From: CALBPI01 sp942491885 | GTDB lineage: Bacteria; Pseudomonadota; Gammaproteobacteria; Steroidobacterales; Woeseiaceae | Length of the DNA: 64,000 nt | NCBI GenBank assembly: GCA_942491885.1 | Contig: CALOCQ010000010.1 | Coordinates: 29,355 to 93,354, forward strand | Reading direction: 5' to 3' | In this document: positions 43,145 to 52,577 of the stretch, piece by piece | Numbering within the stretch: position 1 is the first letter of the stretch | How the letters are laid out: each line of letters opens with the position of its first letter | Notes under the pieces: model-generated | What the model was told of the DNA's origin: nothing | Database searches by the model: none | What the model saw: only the letters and a program-made list of their open reading frames with translations | Program-made: the position numbers and the translations under genes

Positions 43145-43179
43145 ACGCCACGCGGTGGGTCGGCCGGGTTCGTGTTCGT

Positions 43180-44028
43180 CTAGTCGACGTTCGCGGTTAG
43201 AGGTAGCGGCTCGATCGCCTGCTCGGTCAATTTGCGATCGCGAACCAGCGGCCATAGCAATTGGTGCGCGGCACTCACCGGGGCCAGGTTTTCCACGCCG
43301 GTTTCGGTCGGATAGCGGCGGGTGATTTTTGCCGTGCCGAATAACACGTCCCAGAAGAACAACAGGTTGCCGTAGTTGCCCTTGTAGTGGGTAACGCCGT
43401 CGTCCATGTGTTTGCCGTGATGTGCCGCGTGTGTTGCTGGTGTTGAGATCGTGCGCTCGACAATCCACATCAGCGGCGACAACCATCCGATCCGGTACAG
43501 CGGTGCGTCCCAACGCACGTCCGAATGCGCGCCACAGATCACCAATAGTTTGATGACGATGTACGCCGCATAGACCTGGCCGAGCCCGAGGTAAATGAGG
43601 GCGCCGGAGAACCAGATGCCAGGCATCAACAGGTAATAAAAAATATTGTTGCGATAGACGATGCGGATGCTCATGTATTCCGCATCATGATGCGGGCGAT
43701 GCAGCTCGTAGAGCCATTTGACGCGGTGCGAGGTGCGATGCCACCAGTATTGCGTCATGTCGTCGAACACCAGCAGCAGGCCGACCTGCGCCACTACCGG
43801 CCACTGGCCAAGCACACCTTGCGAGTCGGGCAGCAGAAAAGCTGCGAGCAGCCCACCCATCAAGAGCACCAGCGGCTGCGTGAACGCGATAAGCGACACC
43901 GTGCTGACGATCTCGACAATGGTGTCCTTGCGCCGCTGCCCCGGCTTTCTGGCAAAGCTGGTCAGCAGCGCCTCGGCGACGGCGAAGCCGACGAAGATCA
44001 GTGCGATTAGCAGGTATTCGGGTTTCAT
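43180..44028 (-). CDS. fatty acid hydroxylase/sterol desaturase-family protein
   Basis: 282 aa, di-iron membrane hydroxylase family. Histidine boxes are visible: HRTSH and HRPHH (about 98-112) and HAAHHGKH (about 197-204), spread between four to five TM helices. Family members hydroxylate or desaturate lipids; the substrate here cannot be named. It diverges from the Crp-family gene, with an inverted repeat between them, so it is a likely target of that regulator. Confidence 0.87.
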   Translation of the reverse strand: MKPEYLLIALIFVGFAVAEALLTSFARKPGQRRKDTIVEIVSTVSLIAFTQPLVLLMGGLLAAFLLPDSQGVLGQWPVVAQVGLLLVFDDMTQYWWHRTSHRVKWLYELHRPHHDAEYMSIRIVYRNNIFYYLLMPGIWFSGALIYLGLGQVYAAYIVIKLLVICGAHSDVRWDAPLYRIGWLSPLMWIVERTISTPATHAAHHGKHMDDGVTHYKGNYGNLLFFWDVLFGTAKITRRYPTETGVENLAPVSAAHQLLWPLVRDRKLTEQAIEPLPLTANVD

Positions 44029-44076
44029 ACGGCGATCTCCACAACGGGATTTACAATGTAGCAGCGCACGACAGGA

Positions 44077-44102
44077 AAGAATGTTAAGTTCTTTACATTC
44101 TT
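44077..44102. promoter_or_regulatory. candidate operator, perfect 8-bp inverted repeat
   Basis: AAGAATGT (44077-44084) and ACATTCTT (44095-44102) are perfect inverted repeats with a 10-bp spacer, lying between the divergent hydroxylase-family gene and crp-like gene. Total size (26 bp) and position suit a homodimeric regulator. The half-site is not the FNR (TTGAT) or CRP (TGTGA) one. Confidence 0.6.
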
Positions 44103-44119
44103 ACGAATAGGCTTAATTC

Positions 44120-44806
44120 GTGCAGCATCAGACGCCATTCACCGCCCGGTTTTTCGATGAACTGCCGCAAACCTTGCGCGACTCGCTACTGCAGGTTGCG
44201 CGCCGCCGCCAGTTCGCCGACGGGCGTTGCATTCATCGGCGCGGTGATCGCAGCCGCGGCCTGTCTTTGATCCATTCGGGGTCTGTGCGCCTTTCGACGA
44301 CAGGTCGCGATGGTCGTGAGGTCGTGTTGGCAATCCTGCGTGCGGGCGAATCCTATGGCGAGTTCCCGCTGTTTGCCGGATTACCACGTCAGTTCGACAT
44401 GCATGCGCTGGGTCCGACCGAAATAGACGTTATCGATCATCGTGTTTTTGACCAGCTGCTCGATAGCGAGCCACGGCTTAGTCGGCATGTAATACGCCAT
44501 CTTGCCCAACGGCTCTACCAGGCACTGGAGTTGCTCGACGATGAGCGGCGCTTGTCGTTGCCGGCGCGCCTGGGTAAGGCGTTATTGCGCCTGCCGGTGG
44601 CGCCCGCCAAGACGCATTTGATTCTGGCGACGCAGCAGGCATTGGCCGACGAGCTTGCAGTGTCGCGTGTGGCGCTGAGCGCTGCGCTACGCCAGCTGCA
44701 ACGGCTTGGTTATCTGCAAACCGGTTATCGCGCCATAACCATCCTCGACCCGGTCGCGCTGGCCGAATGGATCGACAGTGAGATTCAGTTGCCGACAATT
44801 ACCTAG
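44120..44806 (+). CDS. Crp/Fnr-family transcriptional regulator
   Basis: 228 aa, GTG start. N-terminal cyclic-nucleotide-binding fold (SGSVRLSTTGRDGREVVLAILRAGESYGEFPLFAG, about 52-95), a long dimer helix (about 120-150) and a C-terminal winged helix (TQQALADELAVSRVALSAALRQLQRLGYLQ, about 172-205). The cysteines needed for an Fe-S cluster are missing, so it is not FNR. Likely autoregulator through the inverted repeat just upstream; the effector is unknown. Confidence 0.88.
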   Translation: MQHQTPFTARFFDELPQTLRDSLLQVARRRQFADGRCIHRRGDRSRGLSLIHSGSVRLSTTGRDGREVVLAILRAGESYGEFPLFAGLPRQFDMHALGPTEIDVIDHRVFDQLLDSEPRLSRHVIRHLAQRLYQALELLDDERRLSLPARLGKALLRLPVAPAKTHLILATQQALADELAVSRVALSAALRQLQRLGYLQTGYRAITILDPVALAEWIDSEIQLPTIT

Positions 44807-44810
44807 TGGT

Positions 44811-45347
44811 TCAGAAGGGGTTGAGTGTGTAGCCGTCCTGCTGCAATAACGCATGCGCGGTCATCGCAGATACACTCACCGTCACGCCCGGCAGCAGGTC
44901 ATCAATGCCGATGTCGCGGTACATCGCGGTCTGCCCGCACAGCGTAATACTAACGCCCGCGTCGACAAGCGCCGCGATGAGGGGCGCCGTCGGGTTCTCG
45001 CGACCGAAACGCACGTCGTTGACGAGGTCCATTGCCGCACCGCCATGCACAACCACGCCAGCCCGGGTTTGCGATGTGGCGAGGCCTGCCTTGGCATGCA
45101 TATTCAACAGGCGCGCGACGGATTCCAGTTGCCGGTTTGCCGCGCCTTCGGCGGCCGGCGTGGCAATATCGAATGCGATTCGGAATTGCATGTTGTCGGT
45201 CAGTGGCGCCGCATCGGGTACCGTCGCCGCCGGGCCATGAGTTTCGATAACGGGGCCGGTTTCGAAGTCGTCGGGGCCGGCAACGGCGTTGGCCGCGAGT
45301 GCGAAGCAGGCAATGGCAGGGGCGATAGAACTTCTGTAGATGCGCAT
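44811..45347 (-). CDS. exported DsrE-like protein
   Basis: 178 aa with a signal peptide (about 1-23, ending AVAG). The mature part has a DsrE/DsrF-like alpha/beta fold (RIAFDIATPA, AGVVVHGGAAMDLV, ALVDAGVSITLCGQTA). One Cys lies in LCGQ, the position of the reactive Cys in several DsrE-like proteins. The periplasmic location differs from the cytoplasmic sulfur relay DsrEFH, so a sulfur-carrier role is only possible. Convergent with the Crp-family gene (4-bp gap). Confidence 0.78.
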   Translation of the reverse strand: MRIYRSSIAPAIACFALAANAVAGPDDFETGPVIETHGPAATVPDAAPLTDNMQFRIAFDIATPAAEGAANRQLESVARLLNMHAKAGLATSQTRAGVVVHGGAAMDLVNDVRFGRENPTAPLIAALVDAGVSITLCGQTAMYRDIGIDDLLPGVTVSVSAMTAHALLQQDGYTLNPF

Positions 45348-45639
45348 TCTGGGTCTCTTTTTTGGTTTGTGTCATCGCCGAGCCTAGTGGTTCGATCGGT
45401 GCAAAGCGAATGCAGACCTGCTGGCGGCGGTGAGATGCGACAAGCGTTGCCGTTGATGACTATATCGGCGCCGGACGGGGTTTTGGCGTCGCGGCGTGGT
45501 CCCACGTCGGGGATATTGCAGGTATACTGCGTGCGCGCGCTGCCGGCGGCCTCGTCCCTGCAGCAGTCCACGCATCTTGCTGATGGGTGTATTGCCTATC
45601 GGTGAGCATAACAATCCAGCAATTCCCATGGGGGTAATT

Positions 45640-47010
45640 ATGTTGACGACGATCCAAAGCATGCGGCTCAGCGCCGTTGCCTGTGTGCTGTTGTGCGTGG
45701 GTGTATCCGCGCCCGCGACGGCCGCCGATAAAGAGTTGCTGGACATACTCCTAAGCAATGGTGCCATCACGCAGGCCCAGTATGATGAGCTGCTCGATAA
45801 AGACGAGCTGAAGCCCGCCGACGTGGAAGACATCAAGGTCACGCTCGATAAGAAGGGGCTCAACGTGAAGTCCGGCGATGGCGATTTTGCCTTCAAGATT
45901 GGCGGGCGTATGCACGCTGACGTTACCGCCCATAGTGGCGACCGCGATACCGGGCGCCGGGCCAACGATGGTACCGAGTTGCGACGCGCACGCATCGAGA
46001 TGGGTGGCATGATGTACGGCGACTGGAAGTGGGTGGCCCAGGTCGATCTGGCGGACAATGTCACTTCGCTCAAGGACTTCGCGCTGACCTACACCGGTTT
46101 CGAATGGGGTAGCCTGACGATTGGTCACCAGAAGCAGCCGTACAGTCTGGCGATTGAGATGAGCTCCAATGATCTGCCGTTCGTCGAGCGCAGCATCGAT
46201 GCCTACCTCGTCGGTCCGTTTACTGATCGGGCGCTGGGCATTCGTGCCGACGCGAGCGGTGAGCGCTGGTTTGCCGCCGCCGGCTTATTCGGTGAGTCGG
46301 TTGCACCGCGGGGCTTGTTCGGTGAATCCAGCGGCGTCGATCCGTTATTCACCGGCGATGAAGGCTGGGGCATGACAGGGCGCTATGTTTTCGCGCCGGT
46401 GCTGGAATCGGATCGCGTGCTGCATCTAGGTGTGCGTGCCTCGTATCGCGAACCTGCCGATAACGAGCCCGCGTTTCGGTCGCTGCGTCTGAGGGACGAG
46501 ACAACCCATTTCTCTAACCTGCGGATCGTGGATACCGGGCTTATTCAGAATGCCAGGTCGGCGACGCTCTATGGTCCGGAGGCGGCCTGGGCGAAAGGGC
46601 GATTCTCGCTGACCGGCGAGTACAATGACGTCACGATCGAGCGCAGCGTTGGCGGTGATCTCGGCTTTGACAGCTGGCATGTCGCGGCAACATGGTCGCT
46701 GGGCGGCGAGTCCCGTGCGGCGGCTTACAGGATGAGCGCCGGCGAATTCAAAGGTCTGGGTATTGCGCCCGGCAAGCCGGGCGGCACCTGGGAGCTGGCG
46801 GCGCGCTATGCATCGATCGACCTGAACGCCGCGGAGATCATCGGCGGCAGCGAGGATGTTTTCTCGATGTCGGCGAACTGGTACGTCAATCCCAGCATTC
46901 GCTTCCTGTTTGACTGGTCGACCATCGTCAGGACTGACGAGTCGAATGCGATTCGCCAGGGCGCGGAAGGCATGAATATCTTTACCGCGCGCGCGCAATA
47001 CGTTTTTTGA
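45640..47010 (+). CDS. OprO/OprP-family porin
   Basis: 456 aa with the ATG at 45640 after a G-rich leader; an in-frame ATG lies four codons upstream. Signal peptide about 1-28 (ATAADK). A short coiled segment (LLDILLSNGAITQAQYDELLDK) precedes the barrel, which is typical of the phosphate-selective porin O/P family, together with FKIGGRMHADV, RRARIEMGGMMYGDWKW and the C-terminal ARAQYVF. Probably passes anions. It is followed 32 nt later by a SulP anion transporter gene. Confidence 0.88.
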   Translation: MLTTIQSMRLSAVACVLLCVGVSAPATAADKELLDILLSNGAITQAQYDELLDKDELKPADVEDIKVTLDKKGLNVKSGDGDFAFKIGGRMHADVTAHSGDRDTGRRANDGTELRRARIEMGGMMYGDWKWVAQVDLADNVTSLKDFALTYTGFEWGSLTIGHQKQPYSLAIEMSSNDLPFVERSIDAYLVGPFTDRALGIRADASGERWFAAAGLFGESVAPRGLFGESSGVDPLFTGDEGWGMTGRYVFAPVLESDRVLHLGVRASYREPADNEPAFRSLRLRDETTHFSNLRIVDTGLIQNARSATLYGPEAAWAKGRFSLTGEYNDVTIERSVGGDLGFDSWHVAATWSLGGESRAAAYRMSAGEFKGLGIAPGKPGGTWELAARYASIDLNAAEIIGGSEDVFSMSANWYVNPSIRFLFDWSTIVRTDESNAIRQGAEGMNIFTARAQYVF

Positions 47011-47042
47011 CGTCCTGACCCGCCCGCCGATAGAAGTCACTT

Positions 47043-48536
47043 ATGTACGAGTCCATCATGCGGGATTGGTTTTCCAACCCGAAGAACGACCTGCTCGCCG
47101 GCACGGTTGTTGCGTTGGCATTGATCCCGGAGGCGATTGCGTTTTCGATCATTGCAGGCGTCGATCCGAAGGTCGGGCTGTACGCGTCGTTTTGCATCGC
47201 TGGGGTGACCGCATTTGTTGGCGGACGTCCGGGAATGATCAGCGCCGCTACCGGCGCGATGGCGTTGCTGATGGTGACGCTGGTCAAGGAGCATGGTCTC
47301 GAGTACTTACTGGCGGCAACGTTGCTGACGGGTGTGCTGCAGATCATCGCGGGCTATCTCAGGTTGGGCAGCCTGATGCGGTTCGTGTCGCGCTCGGTCG
47401 TAACCGGCTTTGTTAATGCGCTGGCGATTCTTATCTTTATGGCGCAATTGCCCGAGCTGACCAATGTCACCTGGCACGTCTACGCGATGACCGCCGCCGG
47501 GCTCGGCATAATCTACCTGTTCCCGTATGTGCCGGTAATCGGCCGCTCCATCCCGTCGCCGCTGCTGTGTATCGTCATTCTCACCATTGTCGCGGTCGCC
47601 ATTGGCCTCGATATTCGCACCGTAGGCGATATGGGGCAGTTGCCGGATACCTTGCCGGTCTTCCTGTGGCCGGATGTCCCGCTGACGCTGGAAACGCTTT
47701 CCATCATCTTCCCCTACGCGGCGGCGCTTGCGGTCGTGGGGTTGCTGGAATCGATGATGACCGCAACGATCGTCGATGACCTGACCGACACGCCGAGCGA
47801 CAAGAACCGCGAATGCAAAGGGCAGGGCATCGCCAACATAGGCTCCGGCCTGATTGGCGGGATGGCCGGTTGCGGGATGATAGGACAGTCGATAATTAAC
47901 GTGAAGTCCGGCGGGCGCGGGCGTCTTTCGTCGCTGGCGGCGGGTGTCTTGTTGTTGCTCATGGTTGTGTTTCTTGATGAGTGGCTCAAGCAGATCCCGA
48001 TGGCGGCACTCGTTGCTGTGATGATCATGGTTTCGATCGGCACGTTCTCATGGGATTCGCTGATTAACCTCAGAAAGCACCCGGTGTCATCGAATACGGT
48101 GATGATAGCGACGGTGATTGTCGTCGTATTTACACACAATCTTGCTTTCGGCGTCTTCGTTGGTGTGCTGCTGGCATCGCTGTTCTTCGCGAACAAGATC
48201 GGCCGCTTCATGGTCGTTCGCAGCGAGATGGCAGACGGCACGACAAGCCGTCATTACCGCGTCGTGGGTCAGGTGTTCTTTGCATCGGCGGATCATTTCG
48301 CGGATTGCTTCGACTTCAGGGAAGTGGTTGAGAATGTCACCATCGACTTGTCGCAAGCGCACTTCTGGGACATTACGTCGGTAGCCGCGCTCGACAAAGT
48401 CGTTATCAAGTTCCGTCGTGAAGGTACTACGGTCGAGGTCGTTGGCATGAACGATGCGACACGTACGGTGGTGGACAAGTTCGGCGTCTACGATAAACCT
48501 GAAGAAGTTGAGAAACTGATGGCCGGGGGGCACTAA
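47043..48536 (+). CDS. SulP-family anion transporter with STAS domain
   Basis: 497 aa. The transmembrane part (about 15-395) has the SulP start NDLLAGTVVALALIPEAIAFSIIAGVDPKVGLYASF, with 12-14 segments. The cytoplasmic STAS domain (about 405-490) contains NVTIDLSQAHFWDITSVAALD. SulP proteins carry sulfate, bicarbonate or other anions; bicarbonate and sulfate are the main alternatives. Flanked by an anion-type porin and a Usp gene one base downstream, a combination also known for bicarbonate-type SulP proteins (context inference). Confidence 0.9.
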   Translation: MYESIMRDWFSNPKNDLLAGTVVALALIPEAIAFSIIAGVDPKVGLYASFCIAGVTAFVGGRPGMISAATGAMALLMVTLVKEHGLEYLLAATLLTGVLQIIAGYLRLGSLMRFVSRSVVTGFVNALAILIFMAQLPELTNVTWHVYAMTAAGLGIIYLFPYVPVIGRSIPSPLLCIVILTIVAVAIGLDIRTVGDMGQLPDTLPVFLWPDVPLTLETLSIIFPYAAALAVVGLLESMMTATIVDDLTDTPSDKNRECKGQGIANIGSGLIGGMAGCGMIGQSIINVKSGGRGRLSSLAAGVLLLLMVVFLDEWLKQIPMAALVAVMIMVSIGTFSWDSLINLRKHPVSSNTVMIATVIVVVFTHNLAFGVFVGVLLASLFFANKIGRFMVVRSEMADGTTSRHYRVVGQVFFASADHFADCFDFREVVENVTIDLSQAHFWDITSVAALDKVVIKFRREGTTVEVVGMNDATRTVVDKFGVYDKPEEVEKLMAGGH

Positions 48537-48537
48537 C

Positions 48538-49407
48538 ATGAGTTCAGAGAAAGCAACCAGGACGGTGACCGCTTGTATCGACGGTTCCGCCATGTCGGGC
48601 TCGGTATGTGATGCGGCGGCCTGGGCAAGCAACAAGCTTGGTGCGCCGCTACAACTTCTGCATGTGCTTGAGAAAGCGTCGGCTGCGACGCGGGACGACT
48701 TGTCCGGTGCGTTGCGTCCCGGCGGGCTTGAACACTTGTTAAACGAACTGACCGAGCTGGACGAAAAGCGCGGCAGGCTTGCAATCGAGTACGGCAAGCA
48801 CCTGCTTGATGAGGCGAAGCGTCGCGCGACGGCCAAAGGTGTTGCGCATATTTCTATGCTGCAGCGCCATGGCGATCTGCTGGAGACGCTTAAGGAATAC
48901 GATGACAGTACGCGTGTATTTGTTATCGGCCGTCTCGGCACCGAACACGACGCCGCGGAGCAGGCGATCGGCTCACACGTCGAGAGTGTCGTGCGCGCGA
49001 TGCATACCTCGATTCTGGTCGCGGTCGGCGAGTTCGTGCCGCCGCAACGTTTCATGATCGCCTACGATGGCAGCTCGACCGCCGATAAGGCGATTGCCGA
49101 GATTGCTGGCAGCCCGCTGCTTAAGAACATGCCCGGTCATATCGTTATGGTGGGTGGCGACAGTAGCGAGCATCGCCAACATCTCGATGGCGCCGTTCGC
49201 ATGCTGGTGGACGCCGGCGTGCCGGTTGAAGGGCATCTGATTCAGGGCGATGTTGTCGAGTCGATCCGGGCTTTTCGCGAACAGCATGACATCAGCCTGA
49301 CTGTTATGGGTGCGTATGGTCACAGCCGGATTCGCGAGTTTTTCGTCGGCAGCAATACGTCGAAGATGATCAGCACCAGCAAGGTGCCGTTGTTGCTGCT
49401 GCGCTGA
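48538..49407 (+). CDS. tandem universal stress protein (UspA family)
   Basis: 289 aa with two Usp domains (about 8-155 and 160-289). The second domain has the ATP-binding-type pattern G-A-Y-G-H-S-R-I-R-E-F-F-V-G-S-N-T, and the first keeps GRLGTEHDAAEQAIGSHVESVVR. It begins one base after the SulP stop, so it is probably a nucleotide-sensing regulator of that transporter or its stress partner. Confidence 0.9.
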   Translation: MSSEKATRTVTACIDGSAMSGSVCDAAAWASNKLGAPLQLLHVLEKASAATRDDLSGALRPGGLEHLLNELTELDEKRGRLAIEYGKHLLDEAKRRATAKGVAHISMLQRHGDLLETLKEYDDSTRVFVIGRLGTEHDAAEQAIGSHVESVVRAMHTSILVAVGEFVPPQRFMIAYDGSSTADKAIAEIAGSPLLKNMPGHIVMVGGDSSEHRQHLDGAVRMLVDAGVPVEGHLIQGDVVESIRAFREQHDISLTVMGAYGHSRIREFFVGSNTSKMISTSKVPLLLLR

Positions 49408-49519
49408 AACGTTTTTGATCGTCTCCATTTTGGCCGTTGGCCGTTACCCATTCGGAATTGCCGCTTGACGTTAGTCGATCGGCGCATGAGCTATGGCAGT
49501 AACATGGGGCGCGAGTCGT

Positions 49520-49831
49520 TCAGCCATCAATTGCCGTGCCCGGCTTTGAATCTGATGCCATCAGTAAGTACATCATCGGACCGAATGATCCCGCCGCCAG
49601 CGTCAACAACACATAGGGCAAGACGTTTCGGCCCGTGCGCTTGGCATCGATAACCATCCAGGTGCAGATCAGCAGCAGCGCAACAACAAGATCCAGAAAG
49701 ACCTGCCAGCCTGCCGGGCTTTTCAAATGATAGGCGAAGATGCCGATTAAACCGACGGTGCCCAGTGCATAGGCAGTCACCCCCGCCAGCGGCAGGAATA
49801 GGGCGATTATGGCGATTTTCTTTGAATTCAT
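49520..49831 (-). CDS. DUF2834-like small membrane protein
   Basis: 103 aa from the ATG at 49831 (AGGAG six bases upstream; the frame extends further without a good start). Three TM helices (about 5-25, 38-58, 68-92). Fits DUF2834-type proteins. Function unknown. It diverges from the XRE regulator gene and may be its target. Confidence 0.7.
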   Translation of the reverse strand: MNSKKIAIIALFLPLAGVTAYALGTVGLIGIFAYHLKSPAGWQVFLDLVVALLLICTWMVIDAKRTGRNVLPYVLLTLAAGSFGPMMYLLMASDSKPGTAIDG

Positions 49832-49938
49832 GGTGTGCTCCTGTGTGTGATTAGCAGTTACTATGGGGCGTCGCGTGAATAGCCGCAATTACCTCTGATG
49901 TTATTGAATCGGGTCCTGAAAATGGCGAGGCTGTAATC

Positions 49939-50763
49939 ATGAATCGAAGTATTCAAGCGGATGCTGGCAGCTCGTTTGGTGCTGAGCTAAAACGCTGGCG
50001 CGCCTTGCGCCGGATATCCCAGCTCGAGCTTGCCCTTGCCGCGTCGGTCTCACAGCGTCATGTCAGTTGGCTAGAGACGGGCCGCAGCCAGCCGAGTCGA
50101 CAGATGGTCGTAAGCCTTTCGGAGGCGCTTGATGTGCCGCTGCGCGAACGCAACGTGCTGTTGGTAGCCGCAGGCTTCGCGCCGCACTATGCCGAAACAC
50201 CGTTCGACGCCGAAGCCATGCGTCCTGTGACGACGGCGCTGCGAACAATGCTCGATCATCACATGCCGTATCCGGGATTCGTTGTCGACAGGTTGTGGCG
50301 TATTGTCATGTCCAATGACGCTGCTACGCAGATGCTGCAGGGTTTTGGTGACATCGATGCGATGTGGGACGTTGTCGATCCATCGGGCGGCAAGAGTCTC
50401 GCACGGCTGACATTACATGCGCAGGGATTGCGACCGTTTATCGCCAACTGGAGCGACCTTGCCGGTGATTTCCTGCAACGCATGCGACGGGAGATGATGG
50501 CGACGGGTGATGACACGCATCGCGCCGCCTATGAGTCATTGGCCGCGCTTGTCGATGACGACGTGCGGGTCCGCGCCGACGATGGCAAGGCGCTGTTGCC
50601 AGTGTTGCCGCTGGTGCTGGATACCGGCGCCGGCGAGCTCAAGCTGTTCACTATGATTACGACGTTCGGGACACCGCAGGACATCACGCTGGACGAACTG
50701 CGCCTCGAGTTGTTCTTTCCTGCCGATGCCGATAGCGCGGCTTTTTTTACCAGCCGCGCGTAA
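49939..50763 (+). CDS. XRE-family regulator with MmyB-like ligand domain
   Basis: 274 aa. N-terminal Cro/C1 HTH (ELKRWRALRRISQLELALAASVSQRHVSWLETGRSQPSRQMV, about 14-60). The C-terminal PAS-like MmyB domain (about 110-270) has the pattern Y-P-G-F-V-V-D-R-L-W-R-I-V-M-S-N-D-A and T-L-D-E-L-R-L-E-L-F-F-P-A-D, which can hold fatty acids in structurally studied relatives. Likely controls the divergent small membrane protein gene (107 bp between starts). Confidence 0.88.
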   Translation: MNRSIQADAGSSFGAELKRWRALRRISQLELALAASVSQRHVSWLETGRSQPSRQMVVSLSEALDVPLRERNVLLVAAGFAPHYAETPFDAEAMRPVTTALRTMLDHHMPYPGFVVDRLWRIVMSNDAATQMLQGFGDIDAMWDVVDPSGGKSLARLTLHAQGLRPFIANWSDLAGDFLQRMRREMMATGDDTHRAAYESLAALVDDDVRVRADDGKALLPVLPLVLDTGAGELKLFTMITTFGTPQDITLDELRLELFFPADADSAAFFTSRA

Positions 50764-50904
50764 CCGGTACGGCGCGCCAGGATAGATATTAGGGCCTGCC
50801 TTGTCCCGTCATGGTCGGGAACAACATCCACGGCAAAACTTGTTAAGTCGGTGATATTCGGCTATCACTGGGGTATCGATTTGTCACCCTCGCGGAGCCC
50901 ACCG

Positions 50905-51060
50905 ATGAAGTACCGATTCGACCCCGAAGGCCAGCGTTTGCCCATCAAGCTAGATAGCACGTCGAACGCCGAGTTCGCGCCTATCCCGCTTGAGCGGCGT
51001 GACCCGCATCACCTGACGTTTGGTCCGAAGACGCGCCGCGAATTCCTGCGTTTCATGTAA
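50905..51060 (+). pseudogene. 51-aa frame resembling the N-terminus of a Tat-exported amidohydrolase
   Basis: Starts at 50905 and ends in TAATG shared with the next gene. The segment YRFDPEGQRLPIKLDSTSN-x-E-F-x-P resembles, as I recall, the N-terminal leader of Tat-dependent amidohydrolase-family proteins, and near the end TRREFLRF looks like the start of a twin-arginine signal. The reading frame then stops before any hydrophobic region. It may be the remnant of such a gene after a deletion, or a small coupling peptide for the following gene. Family memory could not be checked. Confidence 0.4.
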
Positions 51061-52577
51061 TGCGTGTGTTCTCTATTTTTCGAAACGGAATTGCAAATTT
51101 GATATCCGCCTGCGGCAATGGCGCGGCCCGCGCTGCGGCGCTTGCTCTTGTTCTTCTGTCGGGCATAGCAACGGGCGCGGAGACCAGCCTGTCGTTTCAT
51201 CCGCAGACCGGATTTACAGAAGCGACGATGAGCGACAGTGCTGGCGCAACACTCGCGCTGGCCGGGCGCCGCGAAGACGGTGAGCCGGTGCTGGCGCTGC
51301 TGCGTTATCGCGATGGGCGCCTGGAGCAGCGCGAGATTCCTTTGCCTGACAACGCGGTTGCGATCGACAGTGGTCCGACCGATCAGGCGCAGCAGGCGGT
51401 GTTCATTTTGTGCACGGATAAAGTCTTGCGCCTGGATCAGTTTGACGGGAATCCCGTGATCATTGCCGAGGTGCCAAGCATGTATCGCGGCCGCTCCTTT
51501 GCCGAGCTGACCAACGCCGTCGATTTTGCGCGGGATCTCGACGGTGACGGAGTCGCAGATCTCGTTGTGCAGGATTTCGACGCCGTGCATGTCTTGCGTG
51601 GACCAGACTATACGAACCGAAGTTCGCTTGCTTTGCCGAGTCTGCGGCGTGGCTACGATCGGGCCGTAACTTATCGGCCAGCCCGAATCGCGGCGGTAAA
51701 CCTCGACGGGTCACACGCGCTGGTGTCGGTGCGCGGCAATACGTTGCTTCGATTCGATCAGAGCGGCCCTGGCTATTCTGAACAGCCGGACATCTTGCCA
51801 CTCGAGATCGGCCTCAGCGATGAGCGTGAGATCGAAGCGGTCTACAACGGTTACGAAAATATCGATCAGAGCGAAATTGTGCTGCGCGAACCAGAGATTA
51901 TCCTCGACCTGAATGGCGACGATATTGCGGATCTGGTTACGCTCGAAACGCTCAGCACGGGAGTCTTCGACAAGCAGTCCACCTATCGCGTGCACTTCGG
52001 TCGCAGCGACGCCGGACGCCTTAGCTACGACGCCGAGCCGGATACGGTGTTGTCCAGTCGCGGTTACCAGTTCGGCCTGCGTGCCGCGCCGATCGACGAC
52101 AAGGGCGTGGCGTTGGTTAGCCCCGGTGTTGAGGTCGGTCTGCGCACAATCATCGGCGCGTTATTTACCAAGTCGGTGACGATGCAGATTGCCATTTACG
52201 CACCCGACGTCTCGGGCGTTATCCCCGGCGACCCGAATACGACGGTCAAAACAAAAATAAGTTTTGATTTCGGTAGCGGTCGCGCGGAATTGCCGACGAT
52301 CGCATTCGGGGACTTCGACGGCGATGGGCGAAACGATTTGCTGCTCAAGAGAAAGGGCAGTCAGGTCGTCTGGCGACGCAACATCGGCGATGGTGTGTTT
52401 GAGAGTGACGGGCGCGAACTGGATATCGCCGGGCCGGCAGATGGTACGGCGATGATCGCCGTCGATCTCGATGGCGATGAACGTGATGAGGTTGTCGCCC
52501 GCTATTCAATCGCCGACGGCGAGGGCAGCGATCGACTGATCAGGGTGCAGGCGGTCGATAGTTCGCCAAGCGAATGA
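51060..52577 (+). CDS. exported FG-GAP/VCBS-repeat protein
   Basis: 505 aa. Signal peptide about 15-40 (ALALVLLSGIATGAE). The mature protein has at least four FG-GAP type calcium-binding loops: DLDGDGVADLVVQD, DLNGDDIADLVTLE, DFDGDGRNDLLLKR and DLDGDERDEVVAR, spaced as in a beta-propeller. No catalytic motif is seen. The gene overlaps the upstream short frame (TAATG) and the downstream P-type ATPase gene (ATGA), so all three are coupled in translation. Confidence 0.83.
   Translation: MRVFSIFRNGIANLISACGNGAARAAALALVLLSGIATGAETSLSFHPQTGFTEATMSDSAGATLALAGRREDGEPVLALLRYRDGRLEQREIPLPDNAVAIDSGPTDQAQQAVFILCTDKVLRLDQFDGNPVIIAEVPSMYRGRSFAELTNAVDFARDLDGDGVADLVVQDFDAVHVLRGPDYTNRSSLALPSLRRGYDRAVTYRPARIAAVNLDGSHALVSVRGNTLLRFDQSGPGYSEQPDILPLEIGLSDEREIEAVYNGYENIDQSEIVLREPEIILDLNGDDIADLVTLETLSTGVFDKQSTYRVHFGRSDAGRLSYDAEPDTVLSSRGYQFGLRAAPIDDKGVALVSPGVEVGLRTIIGALFTKSVTMQIAIYAPDVSGVIPGDPNTTVKTKISFDFGSGRAELPTIAFGDFDGDGRNDLLLKRKGSQVVWRRNIGDGVFESDGRELDIAGPADGTAMIAVDLDGDERDEVVARYSIADGEGSDRLIRVQAVDSSPSE

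Noticed and set aside
44120..44806. FNR-type oxygen sensor
   Set aside because: Only one Cys in the N-terminal region; the four Fe-S ligands are missing.
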